A stretch of DNA of 64,000 nucleotides from Fragilariopsis cylindrus CCMP1102 (GCA_900095095.1 FMBT01000377.1:1-64000), one strand, 5' to 3'. Counted from the first letter of the stretch, positions 43,231 through 54,894 are shown. Numbers and translations: made by a program. Notes: a model not told the origin generated them from the letters alone.

Positions 43231-44507
43231 TCTTTTCTTTTAGTGTTTCTTCCTTTCCTTTCCTTTTCTTTCCTTTTTCTTTCCTTTTCTTCTTTCAGTG
43301 CTGCTCTGATAAAGTTTTTGATATACGGTATTGTTCTCCTAATTATCAAATAACAACGACGGTGACTACCTACCGGGTTTTCGTACTTGTAACGGTGTAG
43401 GAGAATGTTGTTGAAACGATTTCAATGACATCCGAGTTCTTGTTCTTACATTATTTATTGAACTAGTCAACTGCGAGGTATGATCCATTCTATGCTTTTT
43501 AAGTGGCGGACGCAATTGAAAGCTAGTACTGTAATTACCGTGTTGTTTACATCCGAGCCGAAAAAGAATGCGTGAATTTTACACGAGCCAGCCACGTGAC
43601 CCAGCTATTTCAATTTTTTAAAAGAACACGCGCAACGTGAATGGGGATCGGATATGTCAAGCATCAAAAACTACAAACTACACAAAGATGAACTTTTTCA
43701 AATCATTCTTTACAAGTTTAAACAAACTCTACGGTAGCTAGCTAGCTATTAGAGTAGTTTATCTTGATGTAAGAAGTCATTGTTTTAGCTATATATTTTT
43801 GGATAATAAACTAGCCAGGGCATTCAATAGTAGTTTATCTTTTTTGGGTCGCCAAAATATGGATTTTTGACAAAGTAATTGATATTGTATAAGTGAAATA
43901 CTGAGTGAAATGTGACAATTGAAGTTACAATAGGTGTTTCACTTGCAAGCATGAATCTAAACACAGAACTGTATGTGAGATGTAGCTGCGATGGCGCACG
44001 AAACAACTGTACTGCCTGTGGTCTGTCATTCAATAATAATAGAATAATAAATGTGAAAATGAAAGTATAGACCAAAGACTTAGACACCCACCAAGACAAG
44101 ATAGTAAGATAAAGAATGATAGAATATAATCTGTTTGAGTAGGAAATAACTGCTTTAAATAAGAACACTGAATACCCAAATTAGTATTAGCGCTTTCGGG
44201 TATCCCATTATGTTTGATAGCTATTATCGTCACCAAATCTCCAGAGATGGCACTTCAGGAACGATAATCTTGAACCCCACATTACTTTTACTATGAGCTG
44301 AATATTTTTGGAAAGTAGACGTGATAGCTAGCTAGATCTCGTTCCACGCTTTCGGCTATCCCATTCGCTTTGATAGCTATTATCGTCATGCAAATGCAGG
44401 CTATTAAATGTAAACCAAGCGAGAAAATGATATTTGCCTTTGAACCCTTTTTTGTTTGTTTGTTTGCTGCTATCCCAAATTTCTCAACTATTATTTGAAT
44501 CAAACAT
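43231..44507. other. intergenic region between LCB2 and the plastid protein gene
   Basis: About 1.3 kb. The first 70 bases upstream of LCB2 are a CTTTCC-type pyrimidine tract (about 43238-43295), probably the gene's leader or promoter. A 42-bp direct repeat (44191-44232 and 44347-44388) lies in the right part. Small minus-strand frames over the repeat are low-quality and not called. Confidence 0.5.
44191..44388. repeat. 42-bp imperfect direct repeat, 156-bp spacing
   Basis: The copies 44191-44232 and 44347-44388 are in the same orientation, have equal length and differ at 4 positions. They lie in intergenic sequence and may mark a small tandem duplication. Confidence 0.75.
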
Positions 44508-45065
44508 TTATAGAGGTCGTTCAAAAACGAGTACAATCTCATCTGCAACAGCCAGATCGTTCGTGACTAGGGCTTGTACCACAAGGTCAAAGTTGTCAGC
44601 ATTTTTGCTCACGTCGAATAGACCTGGGTTTGAGCCTCGCCAGTAGGTTGTCTGTCGAAGAATGTCACCAACTCTTTCACCACCGTCAGATTTTCCATCT
44701 TTCGTAACGATCACTTGACCGGATGCGGTATCTGGTTCGGCACTCAAACCAAATGGCAACTCGTATCGGACGACTACAAGTTCACTCTTCTCCAATACCG
44801 GTGGGAGACGAACCTCGGCTGTCCCGACATCAGCAATTCCTTTTTTGGGGATCTCAAATTCAAATACAAATTCCGGACGCCCACCGTTCTCGGACTCAAC
44901 AGCATTAGTCTGATCAGTAGGAGTATCTGGTACATCGGCAAACAAGGAGGTGGTTTGTCGCACAGCATTAGCAGACGACGACGGAACAACGGCGAAGGCA
45001 CTAGCGTGTGTCACGACAGCGACAGCTGCCACAAGGAACATAAAAGTCTTCGAGGAGAAATGCAT
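44508..45065 (-). CDS. plastid-targeted protein of unknown function
   Basis: 185 residues. A signal peptide (residues 1-22) ends in the diatom plastid motif ASAFA (THASAFAVVPSSSANAVRQTT): cleavage before Phe, then a Ser/Arg-bearing transit stretch. This bipartite presequence directs proteins across the four membranes of the complex plastid. The mature part (about 45-185) has no TM segment, is acidic and beta-rich in look (FVFEFEIPKKGIADVGTAEV, LPFGLSAEPDTASGQVIV, EIVLVFERPL), and contains RQTTYWRGSNPGLFD. It could be a stromal or lumenal factor. I do not recognise the family. The gene is single-exon and looks more GC-rich than its surroundings. Confidence 0.7.
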   Translation of the reverse strand: MHFSSKTFMFLVAAVAVVTHASAFAVVPSSSANAVRQTTSLFADVPDTPTDQTNAVESENGGRPEFVFEFEIPKKGIADVGTAEVRLPPVLEKSELVVVRYELPFGLSAEPDTASGQVIVTKDGKSDGGERVGDILRQTTYWRGSNPGLFDVSKNADNFDLVVQALVTNDLAVADEIVLVFERPL

Positions 45066-45952
45066 TATTATTATTATTATTATTGATGCTGCTGCTGCTG
45101 CTTATGCCTCTGTTCTTGTCAATACAAGTTACAAGTTTGTGATTTCTACTGAAAAAATTGAGATCTGAGCTGTTTTAATTCAGGTTTAGTTTTGTGAAAA
45201 ATAATCATGATTAGCACAACGTCAGTGAACACTTCAGTTCAGTTGAGCACAATGTTGGAAAAACTAAATAAATGATGAAGATTTAAATTTTCTAATCCTC
45301 CGGTTCCTGCGAATTGTAAATAAAGCCTTTTGTTTTTAAGAAGGTCGCGTCAAGTACGTACTTTCAACTTAAACATATGGCGTTTTGTGAATTCTTGACG
45401 AATAGAAAACGAGCAAGACAAACACAAGAATGCTGCCACGGGTTCGACTGATTCGACATCGTCGACATAAGACACATCATCGTAATCAAAATTCTAACAG
45501 ATTGCCTCATTGTTATTTCTAAGTACATTGTAACGTGTTTCAATTTATTAATTTCTATCACGTGTTAAGACGCGAATATTAGTTCCTTTTTCTTTCACAT
45601 CTTGTGTACGACTACTGTAGTAGCGTATCCAGGAGGTTCTGACTAGTAACTACAGAGTGTTACCGCACTGTAATGTAGGACTGCAATTGCAATTCAATCA
45701 ATATTGTTAATGCGCCGCACAGCAACAGCAACATACTGTATTGTGTTACGGAGGTCACTATTGATATACATCACGAAGCAACTAATAGCTTGTCATCTCA
45801 CTATCGACTCTTTGCCCAGCGAAAAGTACTAATCAATCACAAAGGGAAAAAGAAAGCAGACTGTATATTAGTATCGACCTTGTGCCTTTAAAAACAAAAG
45901 TTATACTGTACTAGTACGCGAGAGGAATCGATACAAAAAAAAAGATTTCTGA
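45066..45952. promoter_or_regulatory. divergent region between the plastid protein and CCT-domain genes
   Basis: 887 bp between two divergent start codons. It starts with (ATT)n and (GCT)n runs in the leader of the plastid gene (45067-45103). Several TACTGTA/TAGTAGC-like words lie at 45615-45625 and 45733-45915. No gene is seen. Confidence 0.45.
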
Positions 45953-48691
45953 ATGGGAGATATCGATAACGAAGACGATACAAGAGCACTTGAATTTTTT
46001 TCTCGAATTGAAGACGCTATTATTAGTAGTTTCGACGAGGACGTCAACAACAAGAGTAGTAGTACTAGTAGTAACGGCGAACTAGATATAATTTGCGCTC
46101 GTCCGAGTTTGACTGCGACGGTTACAACAGAATTAACGACTGCTAACAGTAGTATTAGTAGTAGTGGCATTAATTGTAACAACAATCAAATTGAAACTGA
46201 AGAAGAAGACAACTCCCTTTCCTCCTCTGAGACGATGATAATTGGAAAAGAAGATTCTGATCCAAATAATAATAGTTATACAGTTAAAGAAGAAGAAGAC
46301 GGAACATTAGGAGATATGGACGTGGAGGTACAGCAATTACCCTTACCTGCTGCTGCCACTCGAATTAGTACTAGGATTAGCACTAGGAGCAGAGCTAGTA
46401 AGAATAGTAATAATGATAGTAACAACACCACAGATCAATCTATTGAGACCGTTACGGTAGTAACTAATGATACTGCGGTTACATCAACGACAGCAGCAAC
46501 AACAGCAAACACTAACGAACAGAGTATAAATAAGGAGGATGATGATGGTGACTGTGATGGCGACGATGTCAACAACAGTGACGATGATGATGATGGCGCA
46601 AGTTCAACAAGTTCAAGAATTTCGGAACCCTCGACCTCATCAGCAATGAAATTCCAACCACTTCAGCCTTTACCAGGAAAGTCATTAGATGGAAGTGGTG
46701 ATAGTTCTAGCTGTAGTAGTAGTAACAAGACAAGTAGTAGTACCTCTGCGATACCACCGATCAACAGCAATTATTCTTCCTCCTCAGCAGCAGCAGGAAC
46801 AAAACAAGAAGGTGGTGGTGGTGGATTAAAATTTATGAATAACATTCAAGATCCTGTTGCAGCGAGTAAAGGTATTCGTACTAAAAAGATTAGTAGTGTT
46901 AATGGTGAAGCAACAGTAGAAGACGGCGAAAATTCAACTTCCGCAACAGGAACAGCATCGATACAGCAACAACAGCAACAAATTTCTCATACACCACCGA
47001 ATAATTTGTCTACATCCTACGAATCAAAGCATTTCGGAAAAAGACCCCGCACAGGGGTAAGTAAAACCAAAATTAGGTTATGTGTGTGTGCGTGTGTGTT
47101 TGCATTTTTCGTGTAATATAGATTGTGAGTTTCTAGATATATATATATATATATATATACTCTATTCTATATCTAACATTTTTTCTTCTGCCATGCCATG
47201 CTTGCTGAATTTTGTTTATTCAATTTAAATATAGAGTCTATCTGAGCGTCTTTTGGTATCAGCCGAATTAGAGGCAAAGGGGTCATCACTAGAGATCAAA
47301 AGGGAATTTTAAAGGATTTGATTATATCGGGGCAAGACAATGAAATACAAGATGCCCTTGATCGATACGAACAAGGTGATGCAACTATGCTAGAAGGTAT
47401 GCTAACAAGTGGTACCCTATCTGGTAAGGCAACAGAAGAAATTGACCTGTTGGGGCAATTAGATTTTGATTTTCTCAATGTGAAGGAACAGGAGAAAAAA
47501 CAGAACAACGGCGATCCAAACAATAGCAATAATACTAACAACAGTACTAATGGAAAAACATCAGGTTCTGTTGCCTCTGATGGGATTGGGGATCTAGAGT
47601 TTGATGGAGGAATTGGAAATTGGGAACAGGGAGAAAATAATAGCGATAGTGATAATAGTACACCCAATACTCGATCACGGTCCAATTCAACTTGGTCGAC
47701 AATTGAAAATCGCACAAGAGCAAATTCGACGTGGACAGCCTTAGAATCGGCCCTGCAACAGCAACAGCAACGGTCACGAGCCAACTCTGCTATGTCAATT
47801 GACCTAGACCAATTTCGATCGCGATCCAACTCTTTATTTTCTCCTTTAATTGGAAATGAGGCCCCCGAAGCTACTACTACTCAAGCGACGAATTTTGGTC
47901 GTTGGATGGAAACATCAGGATCATCATCATCGGGGGCGGCGGCATCGGGAACAGCAGGACAAGGACAATCAGAAGGACTACAAAAACCAACCGAGCAACA
48001 ACAGAAACTTCTCCAGCAGCAACAACATCATGAGCATCACTTTCAACAACTGTTGAGTCAACAGAAAGAAAAGAAGGATCAGCAGAATCAAAAGAAGAAA
48101 AATCAAAAGAAGCAAAAACCAAAGCCGAAATCAAAAACAAAAGTAACGAAACCAATATACAGACGGAAATCTGCTCCTGGGGAAGTTGTTACTCGAGGAT
48201 CGAAACCACCATCCGCTGCTGCCATTGCAAAAGAACATCAGAAAGAGCAGAAACGGAAGGAGCGAACGTTGAAAAAAGAACAAAAGGAAAAAGAAAAATA
48301 CGAAAAGAAAGAATTGAAGGAACGTGCCAAACAAGAGAAACAAAAGAAGAAGGAAGTAATGGACAAACAGGAGAAGGAAAAAGAAAAGGAAATGCATATA
48401 CCTGGATCTGGTCGGCCTCGTTCAATGAGCGATCCAAATTTGAATTCCAAGGTCAATGAAGATGGACTATTAGAAGTGGAACGTCCAGATGGATGGATCG
48501 GGGCATATTCTCCTGAAAGTCGTTTGGTTCGTATCGGTCGTTTTATGGAGAAAAGGAATCATCGTGTTTGGACGAAGACGGTCAAGTACGATGTCCGGAA
48601 GAACTTTGCAGATAGTCGTCTACGTGTGAAAGGACGTTTTGTCAAAAAGGATGACGAGCTGTTGATGAGAGAGCTTATGAGTTTAACGTAA
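45953..48691 (+). CDS. CCT-domain transcriptional regulator
   Basis: Exon 1 is 45953-47056, the intron is 47057-47234 (GTAAGT...AATATAG) and exon 2 is 47235-48691. The exon 2 start SLSERLLVSAELEAKG lies in one frame and the continuation TRDQKGILKDLIISGQDNE in another. They join if the four-G run at 47279-47282 had one more G. The protein would be about 853 residues. Most of it is disordered (Asp/Ser/Asn/Gln runs, a Lys/Glu-rich helix at about 680-780). The C-terminus carries the CCT motif: RIGRFMEKRNHRVWTKTVKY, then VRKNFADSRLRVKGRFVKK, as in CONSTANS/TOC1-type proteins, a nuclear DNA/NF-Y interaction domain. Four RxRxNS sites (about 490-560) look like kinase or 14-3-3 targets. No B-box or receiver domain is seen. 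It could link to light or clock control, as CCT proteins do in plants. Confidence 0.75.
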
Positions 48692-49192
48692 TATTACAGT
48701 ATATCATCATCATCGTTTTATTTATTTTATCAATAGTTAATTGTGGTCCATTATTTTAAGAATCTATTCAAAAATCAATTTGTGATACGTCATACGTATA
48801 TCTATATATTATTTTGAATAGAATACAATAGTCCTTTTTATTCATAAATTTCTCTTATTTTTTAATCACAATATTATCTGTATCGTTGCATGCATCGTTT
48901 TGCAAATGCCTTGTTCCTTTCTTCCATTCTAAAAAGCTTGTAGGTTACATAACTTTAACAAGGTCGAGAGTCACTCACTGTTCAAGTCGAATTTTCTGGA
49001 ACAACGACAATGAGTATTGTACGTGCTATTTGTATAATAAAAAATATTTTTGAACGAGAAACCTATTTTTAATACATGCTATCCTACTTTCTACTTGTGT
49101 CAGGTGTAGTGGATGAATTCGAATCGAATAATAAGCGTTTTTCATCCGCAGACCGTTTTTTAACAAAATCAAAATTCTGACTATATTGTATA
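48692..49192. other. intergenic region between the CCT and BSD genes
   Basis: 501 bp between two 3' ends, AT-rich. The minus-strand frame 49084-49296 overlaps the end of the BSD gene in another frame and is not called. Confidence 0.5.
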
Positions 49193-50611
49193 TTACTTCT
49201 TGCGATTACTGTGAGTATCCACGAGGACGACGTCATCATCGATAGATCTTGTTGTCGTGAATGTATTGGCGCTGTTTGGTGCCGATTGAATAACATAAGA
49301 AGAACTAAGATCGTCCCGCTGCCCCTCTATATCAGAATCATCATCTGCGGGAATCAAGGACTCGTCATCATCATTATTACCATCCGAAATAAATAATCTA
49401 TCGACTTGGTCCAATGCATTATTCATTTCGATGTTTCCTCTTAAAAGAGGACTACTACTATCATTTTCGTGGGTTCAGTCGGTGTACAAGGTTTTTTTGT
49501 CATCGATTTGTTCTGCTTACGCCGATGGAGCTCATTAGCACGAGTTCCTTCGCAATGAAAGAAATAATTTTTCCAGAAGAAAGTGTCCCATGAGTCGGGT
49601 TTTCCTTCACCTATGGAACCAGTCGGTTTACAAAAAAATGACAACACGATTTAAATATAATAGATCACAAATTAGATTCTACAATCGGATTTTTTCTGCT
49701 TCCAGTTTTATTGTTTGATAAATACCAAAACCAATTTTCAAGATCAAATCACATCTAAGAAAAAAAGGAAAGGAAAAGGAGCAAGACTTGAAAGAATGTG
49801 ACGACTTACCTGTTAGTCCAGTATGCATCGACGCAAGATTCTCATCTATATCTAAAAGTCGACGGATCAATTTGATCCGTGAATTATTCATAATAAATGT
49901 CGAAGAGTACGACGATAGTGATATATTATAATTTGTATTCTGTGGAAGGATGGATTTATTATTTCCCTCTGGTAAACCCTCCGAGAACGGTCCAAGAAAA
50001 GTTGATTCTTGACGAGAAAGAATAAAAATCTTTTTCATTAGATCCGTATCCGTGACGTATACAGAGATTTCATCGTCATTTTCTTTTTTTTGAGATAATG
50101 ATAAAGTTGTTTGTGATGATTCTTGACAAATTTCCCATGGCAAAATCAGACTTTCTGATTTCTTAATATCACTAATACTAGACGTCGAATCGAATGATGA
50201 CGAAGACAGTATGATCCCTTCTCGTCCTATTACGACGTTACTATCTTCGTTCTTCTTTGATGACGACCTTTCATCTTCCACAGCTGCAGCTCCAAGTTCG
50301 CCGTCACGTTCAAGTTGCGCAATTTCATTTGCGACGGCTAACGCAGTTCGATGCACTAAGGTTGCCACCCCAGATACGACCGGCGAAACGTTGTCTGTTA
50401 GGCAATTAGCGATGTTCATAAAATCAGATCCTATCCCGCCAAACCATCGCCCGCCGGTAGTTGACGATTCTTGTTCCTCGTTTTCGTCCAAAGAATCTGC
50501 GGTAAATCCACTATCCTGAAGGTTGTTGTTGCTGCTGCTGTTGTTGCTATTCGACACGTTGCCGCTGCTAGAGGCAGTTTCTTCTCCCGTAGGCTCTTGT
50601 GAGTCTTGCAT
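49193..50611 (-). CDS. BSD-domain protein
   Basis: Exon 1 is 49810-50611 and exon 2 begins at 49610 after a 199-nt intron (49611-49809, GTAAGT...CCATAG, phase 1). Joined, it reads LASMHTGLTGEGKPDSWDTF, then FWKNYFFHCEGTR. The BSD signature is spread over LPWEI (about 160), MKKIFILSRQESTFLGPF and FWKNYFFHC (about 280), all typical of the three-helix BSD fold. An N-terminal Ser/Asn-rich region contains the amphipathic WFGGIGSDFMNIANCLTDNV, as in SYAP1-like BSD proteins. The acidic C-terminal part (NNALDQVDRLFISDG to VLVDTHSNRKK) lies in a different frame from exon 2 unless the four-base T run at 49464-49467 has one more base. BSD proteins occur in TFIIH p62 and SYAP1-like signalling adaptors; the role here is not defined. 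Confidence 0.65.
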
Positions 50612-50801
50612 TATGCTGAGTCGAACACAGATCTTTATTTACTCTATTGGAAAACGATTATAGCTATGGCTAAGATTTCTATTTTATCTAACTTTGAATA
50701 AATCTATCTTTCGAAGTACAAGCGAATGATGATATATGTATGATGTATGATGTATGATGTGAAATGTGAAGCTAAGTCGATGATCTTCTTCTGTTGACAC
50801 G

Positions 50802-50889
50802 GTCAAAACGGTTTCTGCTGTTTTAGAAAAGAAAGAAAGAACATCGAATTTTTGAATGTGTCAAAACGGTTTCTGCTGTTTTAGAAAAG
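50802..50889 (+). repeat. 30-bp exact direct repeat, 58-bp period
   Basis: The copies 50802-50831 and 50860-50889 are identical (core CAAAACGGTTTCTGCTG) in the upstream region of the BSD gene. Confidence 0.85.
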
Positions 50890-50978
50890 TCGTATGAAGT
50901 GTGTCCTACATACCATAAGTACTAACCTACACCCTTTATTTCTAATGACGTATTCTTTACTTATGGTTCCTTTTACGT

Positions 50979-51041
50979 TACTGAATACTTTACTGTACTG
51001 AATACGTACTGAATACGTTACTGAATACGGTTACTGAATAC
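50979..51041 (+). repeat. five spaced copies of TACTGAATAC
   Basis: Exact copies start at 50979, 50996, 51007, 51019 and 51032, with spacings of 17, 11, 12 and 13 bp. This is a short irregular tandem array, either a minisatellite or clustered protein sites. Confidence 0.8.
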
Positions 51042-51968
51042 AGTATGATTACAAGACATAAAACCTAAACCACACGGTCAACGGTTAGTCAACATGAAAA
51101 TTCACAAGCTATTTATCTTCTTTTTCTTTTTCCGAATCGAAGAATCGAACACAACCACAACACAGCCACACAACAACGATATAAACAGTATTCTCACAAA
51201 AACAAAAACAATCACACCATATTTCCTCTATCTCTACATCTCTTTTGTTGGAACCTGACACAACATCATCGGCCGGTGGTGTTGTCCGTTAGTTTGAAAA
51301 CAGTTGGTTGTTTGTGTAAGGACAATATCATGATGCATAATACGGAAGCTACTATCAACGACAACGACACAACAACAACTAATAATAATAACAACAAAAC
51401 AACGCAACAACAACAACATGTCATATGACAGAGCTGAGCTTGCTAGCAGCAAATTCGTGAATGCTATGGGGATAAGAAGGATGTACAGTTTGCTGGAAAG
51501 GATCTTCGATCGTTCCGCACATATCCCGACAATCTCCATGGCGCGTCATATGATGAGTAATGATGATAACACAGTACTAGTCCTACAACATCAACGAATA
51601 TAGGCAACCCTACCTTCTCCTGATGATGATCAATCATGGGTAGTGACGGCGCAACAACAACAACAACCACCACAAGTCGTCGAAATGAATCTTGCATCTC
51701 CATGGTTAGAAACAAAAGCAACTCATAAAATAGTAGTTCGTGTATAGGTCCTACACGTATGTATGGTGGTACCATTTGGTACCATTATGGTACCATGCTA
51801 GAATCGGACCTTTTCGGCATCAAGTCTAAACCTAATAAATTAGGCGTAATTATCAAGCGTAATCAACACACGTAATTAACTAGCCAAAAGCCATGTGGCG
51901 TGATTTTACAATTTTTTCAAATTATTACTATAATCGTTGATCCTATTTACATTATTAAAGAAACGACA

Positions 51969-52959
51969 ATGGTTACGATGACTACTACATCTACTACTGC
52001 TACTGCGACTACTACTACTACTACCAAGAATGAATCTCCAAAACCATCTCCTACTGAGCGATTAGGACAAAAACGTTCAAATGCTCGTTCAACTGGTCGT
52101 GTGAATTCTACACCACATCATCGTGTATTGTTGGCGGTGATGAATGGACATAAAAAAATTAAATTAGCCCATACGTATCAACCATCAACATCATCGAACG
52201 TTCCATCAATGGTAAAGTTTCAACGCGATACTGCTATGGAAATGACGGATGTCATCACACCACGAATGCTGGAACTTGGTATAGTCACTCCTTCACAAGT
52301 TGCATTACCAGGTTTTAGTGTCGGTTTGGCTAAAAAAAGTGATTTGTCCGCAAGTACAAGGAAAGAACTACAAGAACAAGTATTGCATTTTTGCCACTAT
52401 GGTCTGCTAGCACGGTGGGTGTTACAAAACAATGGCAGTCGAGTTTTGGAAATTGTACGGTGCAGTGGTATAGAAGGCCATCATCCAGATTCGAAATCAT
52501 CATGGGCGAATGAAGAAAGTAACCCAAGGGTGAGAAACCACGCACTGTATAATAAAGGTAAGTTTTTTTTCTTATATATGTCATCTAAATGTATTCCAAT
52601 TGTATTGTTCATGAATTATTTATTATCATTCTAACGTATTTGTCTTCCATTACAATTTGTACAGGTCCTAAGAAGAAAGATTCATTTCTTACTGAAGACA
52701 AGTGGTTGTTCAAAACGTGTAGTCGCGATCGAGCTGGTCCATTGCATAGAGCACCGGTGGTCAATGGGGAAACACACAATGTGGAATGTTTGATTCTTGC
52801 TTCTAATGGTTGTCATCTAGCATTTGGTGCACCGACCAAAGATGCTATGAATGGAGAAATAAAATTAACTACCGGTGTTCTTGGATTGAACACCCAAGAT
52901 GGTGTAGATATGATTTTGAACACACCTATGATCAATGATGGATCGAACGGTAAACTGGT
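51969..52959 (+). CDS. 5' part of a host gene split by a Copia insertion
   Basis: Exon 1 is 51969-52557, the intron is 52558-52664 (107 nt, GTAAGT...GTACAG, phase 1) and the first part of exon 2 is 52665-52959. The product begins MVTMTTTSTTATA with a Thr-rich start and then a basic stretch (RLGQKRSNARSTGR). A region follows that may be a regulatory fold: LHFCHYGLLARWVLQNNGSR, VECLILASNGCHLAFGAPT and GVLGLNTQDGVDMILNTPMI. It has no family I can name. The exon is cut after ...GKLV by the element at 52960-58715 and resumes in phase at 58721. The ATG at 51969 is chosen because upstream in-frame sequence has no other ATG. As it stands, this allele should not give a normal protein. Confidence 0.65.
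52955..52959 (+). repeat. target-site duplication CTGGT, left copy
   Basis: The five bases CTGGT just before the 5' LTR are repeated just after the 3' LTR (58716-58720). A 5-bp duplication is the rule for Copia integrases. Removing one copy plus the element leaves the host exon in phase. Confidence 0.9.
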
Positions 52960-53196
52960 TATTGAATTACTAACGAACGCTGACAGACCAAGCGCGCGCC
53001 CACATTCAAATAGTAGAACAATCACGCCGGACAAGAGAGCTGTTACAACCAGCCAGCCAAACCGCTTACTCAACAGGCTTGACAGCCTCAGCAAAGCACT
53101 CAAGCAGAGCTTGGTTGGAACCAATAGCATAGGCTCATTAATCGTTTAGAACAACCTTTACAAACACTACTAACTTCGCCTACTTAGCTCTTAACA
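52960..53196 (+). repeat. 5' LTR of the Copia element
   Basis: 237 bp, starting TATTGAATTAC and ending CTCTTAACA. It shows no difference from the 3' LTR in a base-by-base reading. It would contain the element's promoter and poly(A) site. Confidence 0.92.
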
Positions 53197-53285
53197 GTTC
53201 TAAACAATATTGTCGCAGGACAATAAACTAGGTAACAATACAAGTACATCTCCAGGGATAACGTACAGTAACAACAACAAAGACA

Positions 53286-54578
53286 ATGACATCATCGTCG
53301 AAATTTGACTACGACCTATCCGGAATTGACCGGATTGACGGCATCCCAACTGTGGGTCAGACGCTTACCTTCCAGAGACAACTAGCAACCATTCAAACCA
53401 GTTACACATGCAAATACGAACATGCTGGAGCCCACGGATGGTCATGGATCATGTGCGACGATGCACACTGGCTAGCAAAAAGAGGAATCACTGCCTTGGT
53501 GGCAACACCAACTGAGCCCGGACCGTATACCGGAACCACACATACCCACAAATTCAAGTACCAACTCGACGTCAAGAACTACGACGAGTACAAGGAACAC
53601 CTACGCAACAGCCTAAAGGCATTTTCAACTTGCTTCACTGAAGGGTTATTCATCGACTTGGAAACTGACGGACAAATCATCGGCTACAGCCCAATGCAAA
53701 TCTACACGCACATAAAGACCAACTTCCTCCTACCAAGAGACATCTCTCGGGAGATCACCAAAACCAGATCTGATCTCAAGGTAGCGTACAACCCCGATGA
53801 TATTGTTCAAATATACTACAAAAGCATCCAAACATCAAAGCTTACACTAGCAGCATTAGGTGACCCAGTCACCGATGTGGAAATCATGAGGTGTGCCTTC
53901 GAAACGTTCGAAGTACAATCCGATCTCAAAGAAGCATGCCGCGAGTGGGACAGACAAGCTGCACCACCCACATGGGCAAGGATGATGGTACACTTCAGCA
54001 TTGAAATCCAAAGAAACAGAACTGACCCATCAAAACTCAAATTACAAGGAGAAGCAAATGCAGTCCTCAAACAGGTAGAGCAGCAAGAAGAAAAGCAACG
54101 CCTACAATCGGAATGCATGGTAGCACAAACAGATACAATCAATCGGCTACAAGAGCAACTAACAGCTGTACAGTACGAACAACAAGCCAATGGAGCAGCA
54201 AGCGTCAATGGGTCCTTACCAGGACGGATCCCAGCATCGATCTCAACAGGATTGACACAAGAATCAATGGAAGCCATGTTCAAGAAATGGACAGCAGCAC
54301 AGGCAGCAGGTGCGCCAGCAACAGATCGACTGACGGGCAAGGAGAGAAAGAAGAAAAAGTTTGGTGTAAACTTTATTGAAAATGACTTACCAAATGCTGA
54401 ACGCTCCAAGCGCAGATACCCGAACTCAACCAATTACTGCTCTTCCCATGGATATGATATTTCACCTGACCACGACAGCAGTAACTGCAAGAAGCGAAAT
54501 GCCAACCACAACGAGGCAGCCACCATCACAAACATGTTAGGTGGTGTCACAACGAACTGCTTCCACCACAACGCATGA
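53286..54578 (+). CDS. gag: gag polyprotein part of the Copia element
   Basis: About 430 residues from the ATG at 53286, which follows the 5' LTR by 89 bp. The middle (about 90-260) is helical and gag-like, with a typical retroelement capsid-type pattern (EHLRNSLKAFSTCFTEGLF, ICMAFETFEV-like helices). A Gln/Glu-rich coiled-coil stretch (about 255-310) follows, and near the C-terminus a Cys/His knuckle-like motif (NYCSSHGYDISPDHDSSNC, about 380-400) as in gag nucleocapsid. It forms the particle of the element. It is fossil or mobile DNA, not a host gene. Confidence 0.8.
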   Translation: MTSSSKFDYDLSGIDRIDGIPTVGQTLTFQRQLATIQTSYTCKYEHAGAHGWSWIMCDDAHWLAKRGITALVATPTEPGPYTGTTHTHKFKYQLDVKNYDEYKEHLRNSLKAFSTCFTEGLFIDLETDGQIIGYSPMQIYTHIKTNFLLPRDISREITKTRSDLKVAYNPDDIVQIYYKSIQTSKLTLAALGDPVTDVEIMRCAFETFEVQSDLKEACREWDRQAAPPTWARMMVHFSIEIQRNRTDPSKLKLQGEANAVLKQVEQQEEKQRLQSECMVAQTDTINRLQEQLTAVQYEQQANGAASVNGSLPGRIPASISTGLTQESMEAMFKKWTAAQAAGAPATDRLTGKERKKKKFGVNFIENDLPNAERSKRRYPNSTNYCSSHGYDISPDHDSSNCKKRNANHNEAATITNMLGGVTTNCFHHNA

Positions 54579-54894
54579 TGGTGTGGGGAGGTGAATAGTA
54601 TAAAGTTAAATCAAAATAAATTAAATAATGAATTAACACAATACACCCCATCTTCGCGTACAAAACACATGTCATATGCAGCAGCAGTAACAAGCAATAG
54701 TAATAGCAAACTGAGCGACCTAACTGCGAGACTTCAGCCAATCACAAACAGCATACCACAGGGCCATCCAGACACAGCAGCAACAGGAACATTCCTAGCC
54801 AAAAAGCACTGTACACTAGGAACAACAATGCACCATGAACAATTCGGGGTCCTATGTGCAATAACACCACAATGACTCAACCACAACCAGACAA

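Larger units (their letters stand above)
50612..51968. other. repeat-rich intergenic region upstream of the split HA-domain gene
   Basis: 1.36 kb. It contains a 30-bp exact direct repeat (50802-50831 and 50860-50889), five copies of TACTGAATAC (50979-51041), an ATGTATG microsatellite (about 50730-50760) and a CAA/ACA-rich stretch (51360-51418). A 61-codon frame at 51418-51603 after the CAA leader reads MSYDRAELASSKFVNAMGIR; it could be a small gene or exon, but nothing confirms it. Confidence 0.45.

Noticed and set aside
45441-45470. GGTTCGACT resembling a tRNA B box
   Set aside because: No matching A box, acceptor stem or anticodon arm at the right distance.
49679-49754. Possible extra exon of the BSD gene reading through to a stop
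   Set aside because: Splicing from the donor at 49809 straight to the acceptor at 49611 restores the BSD motif FWKNYFFHC in the right phase; the read-through version does not.
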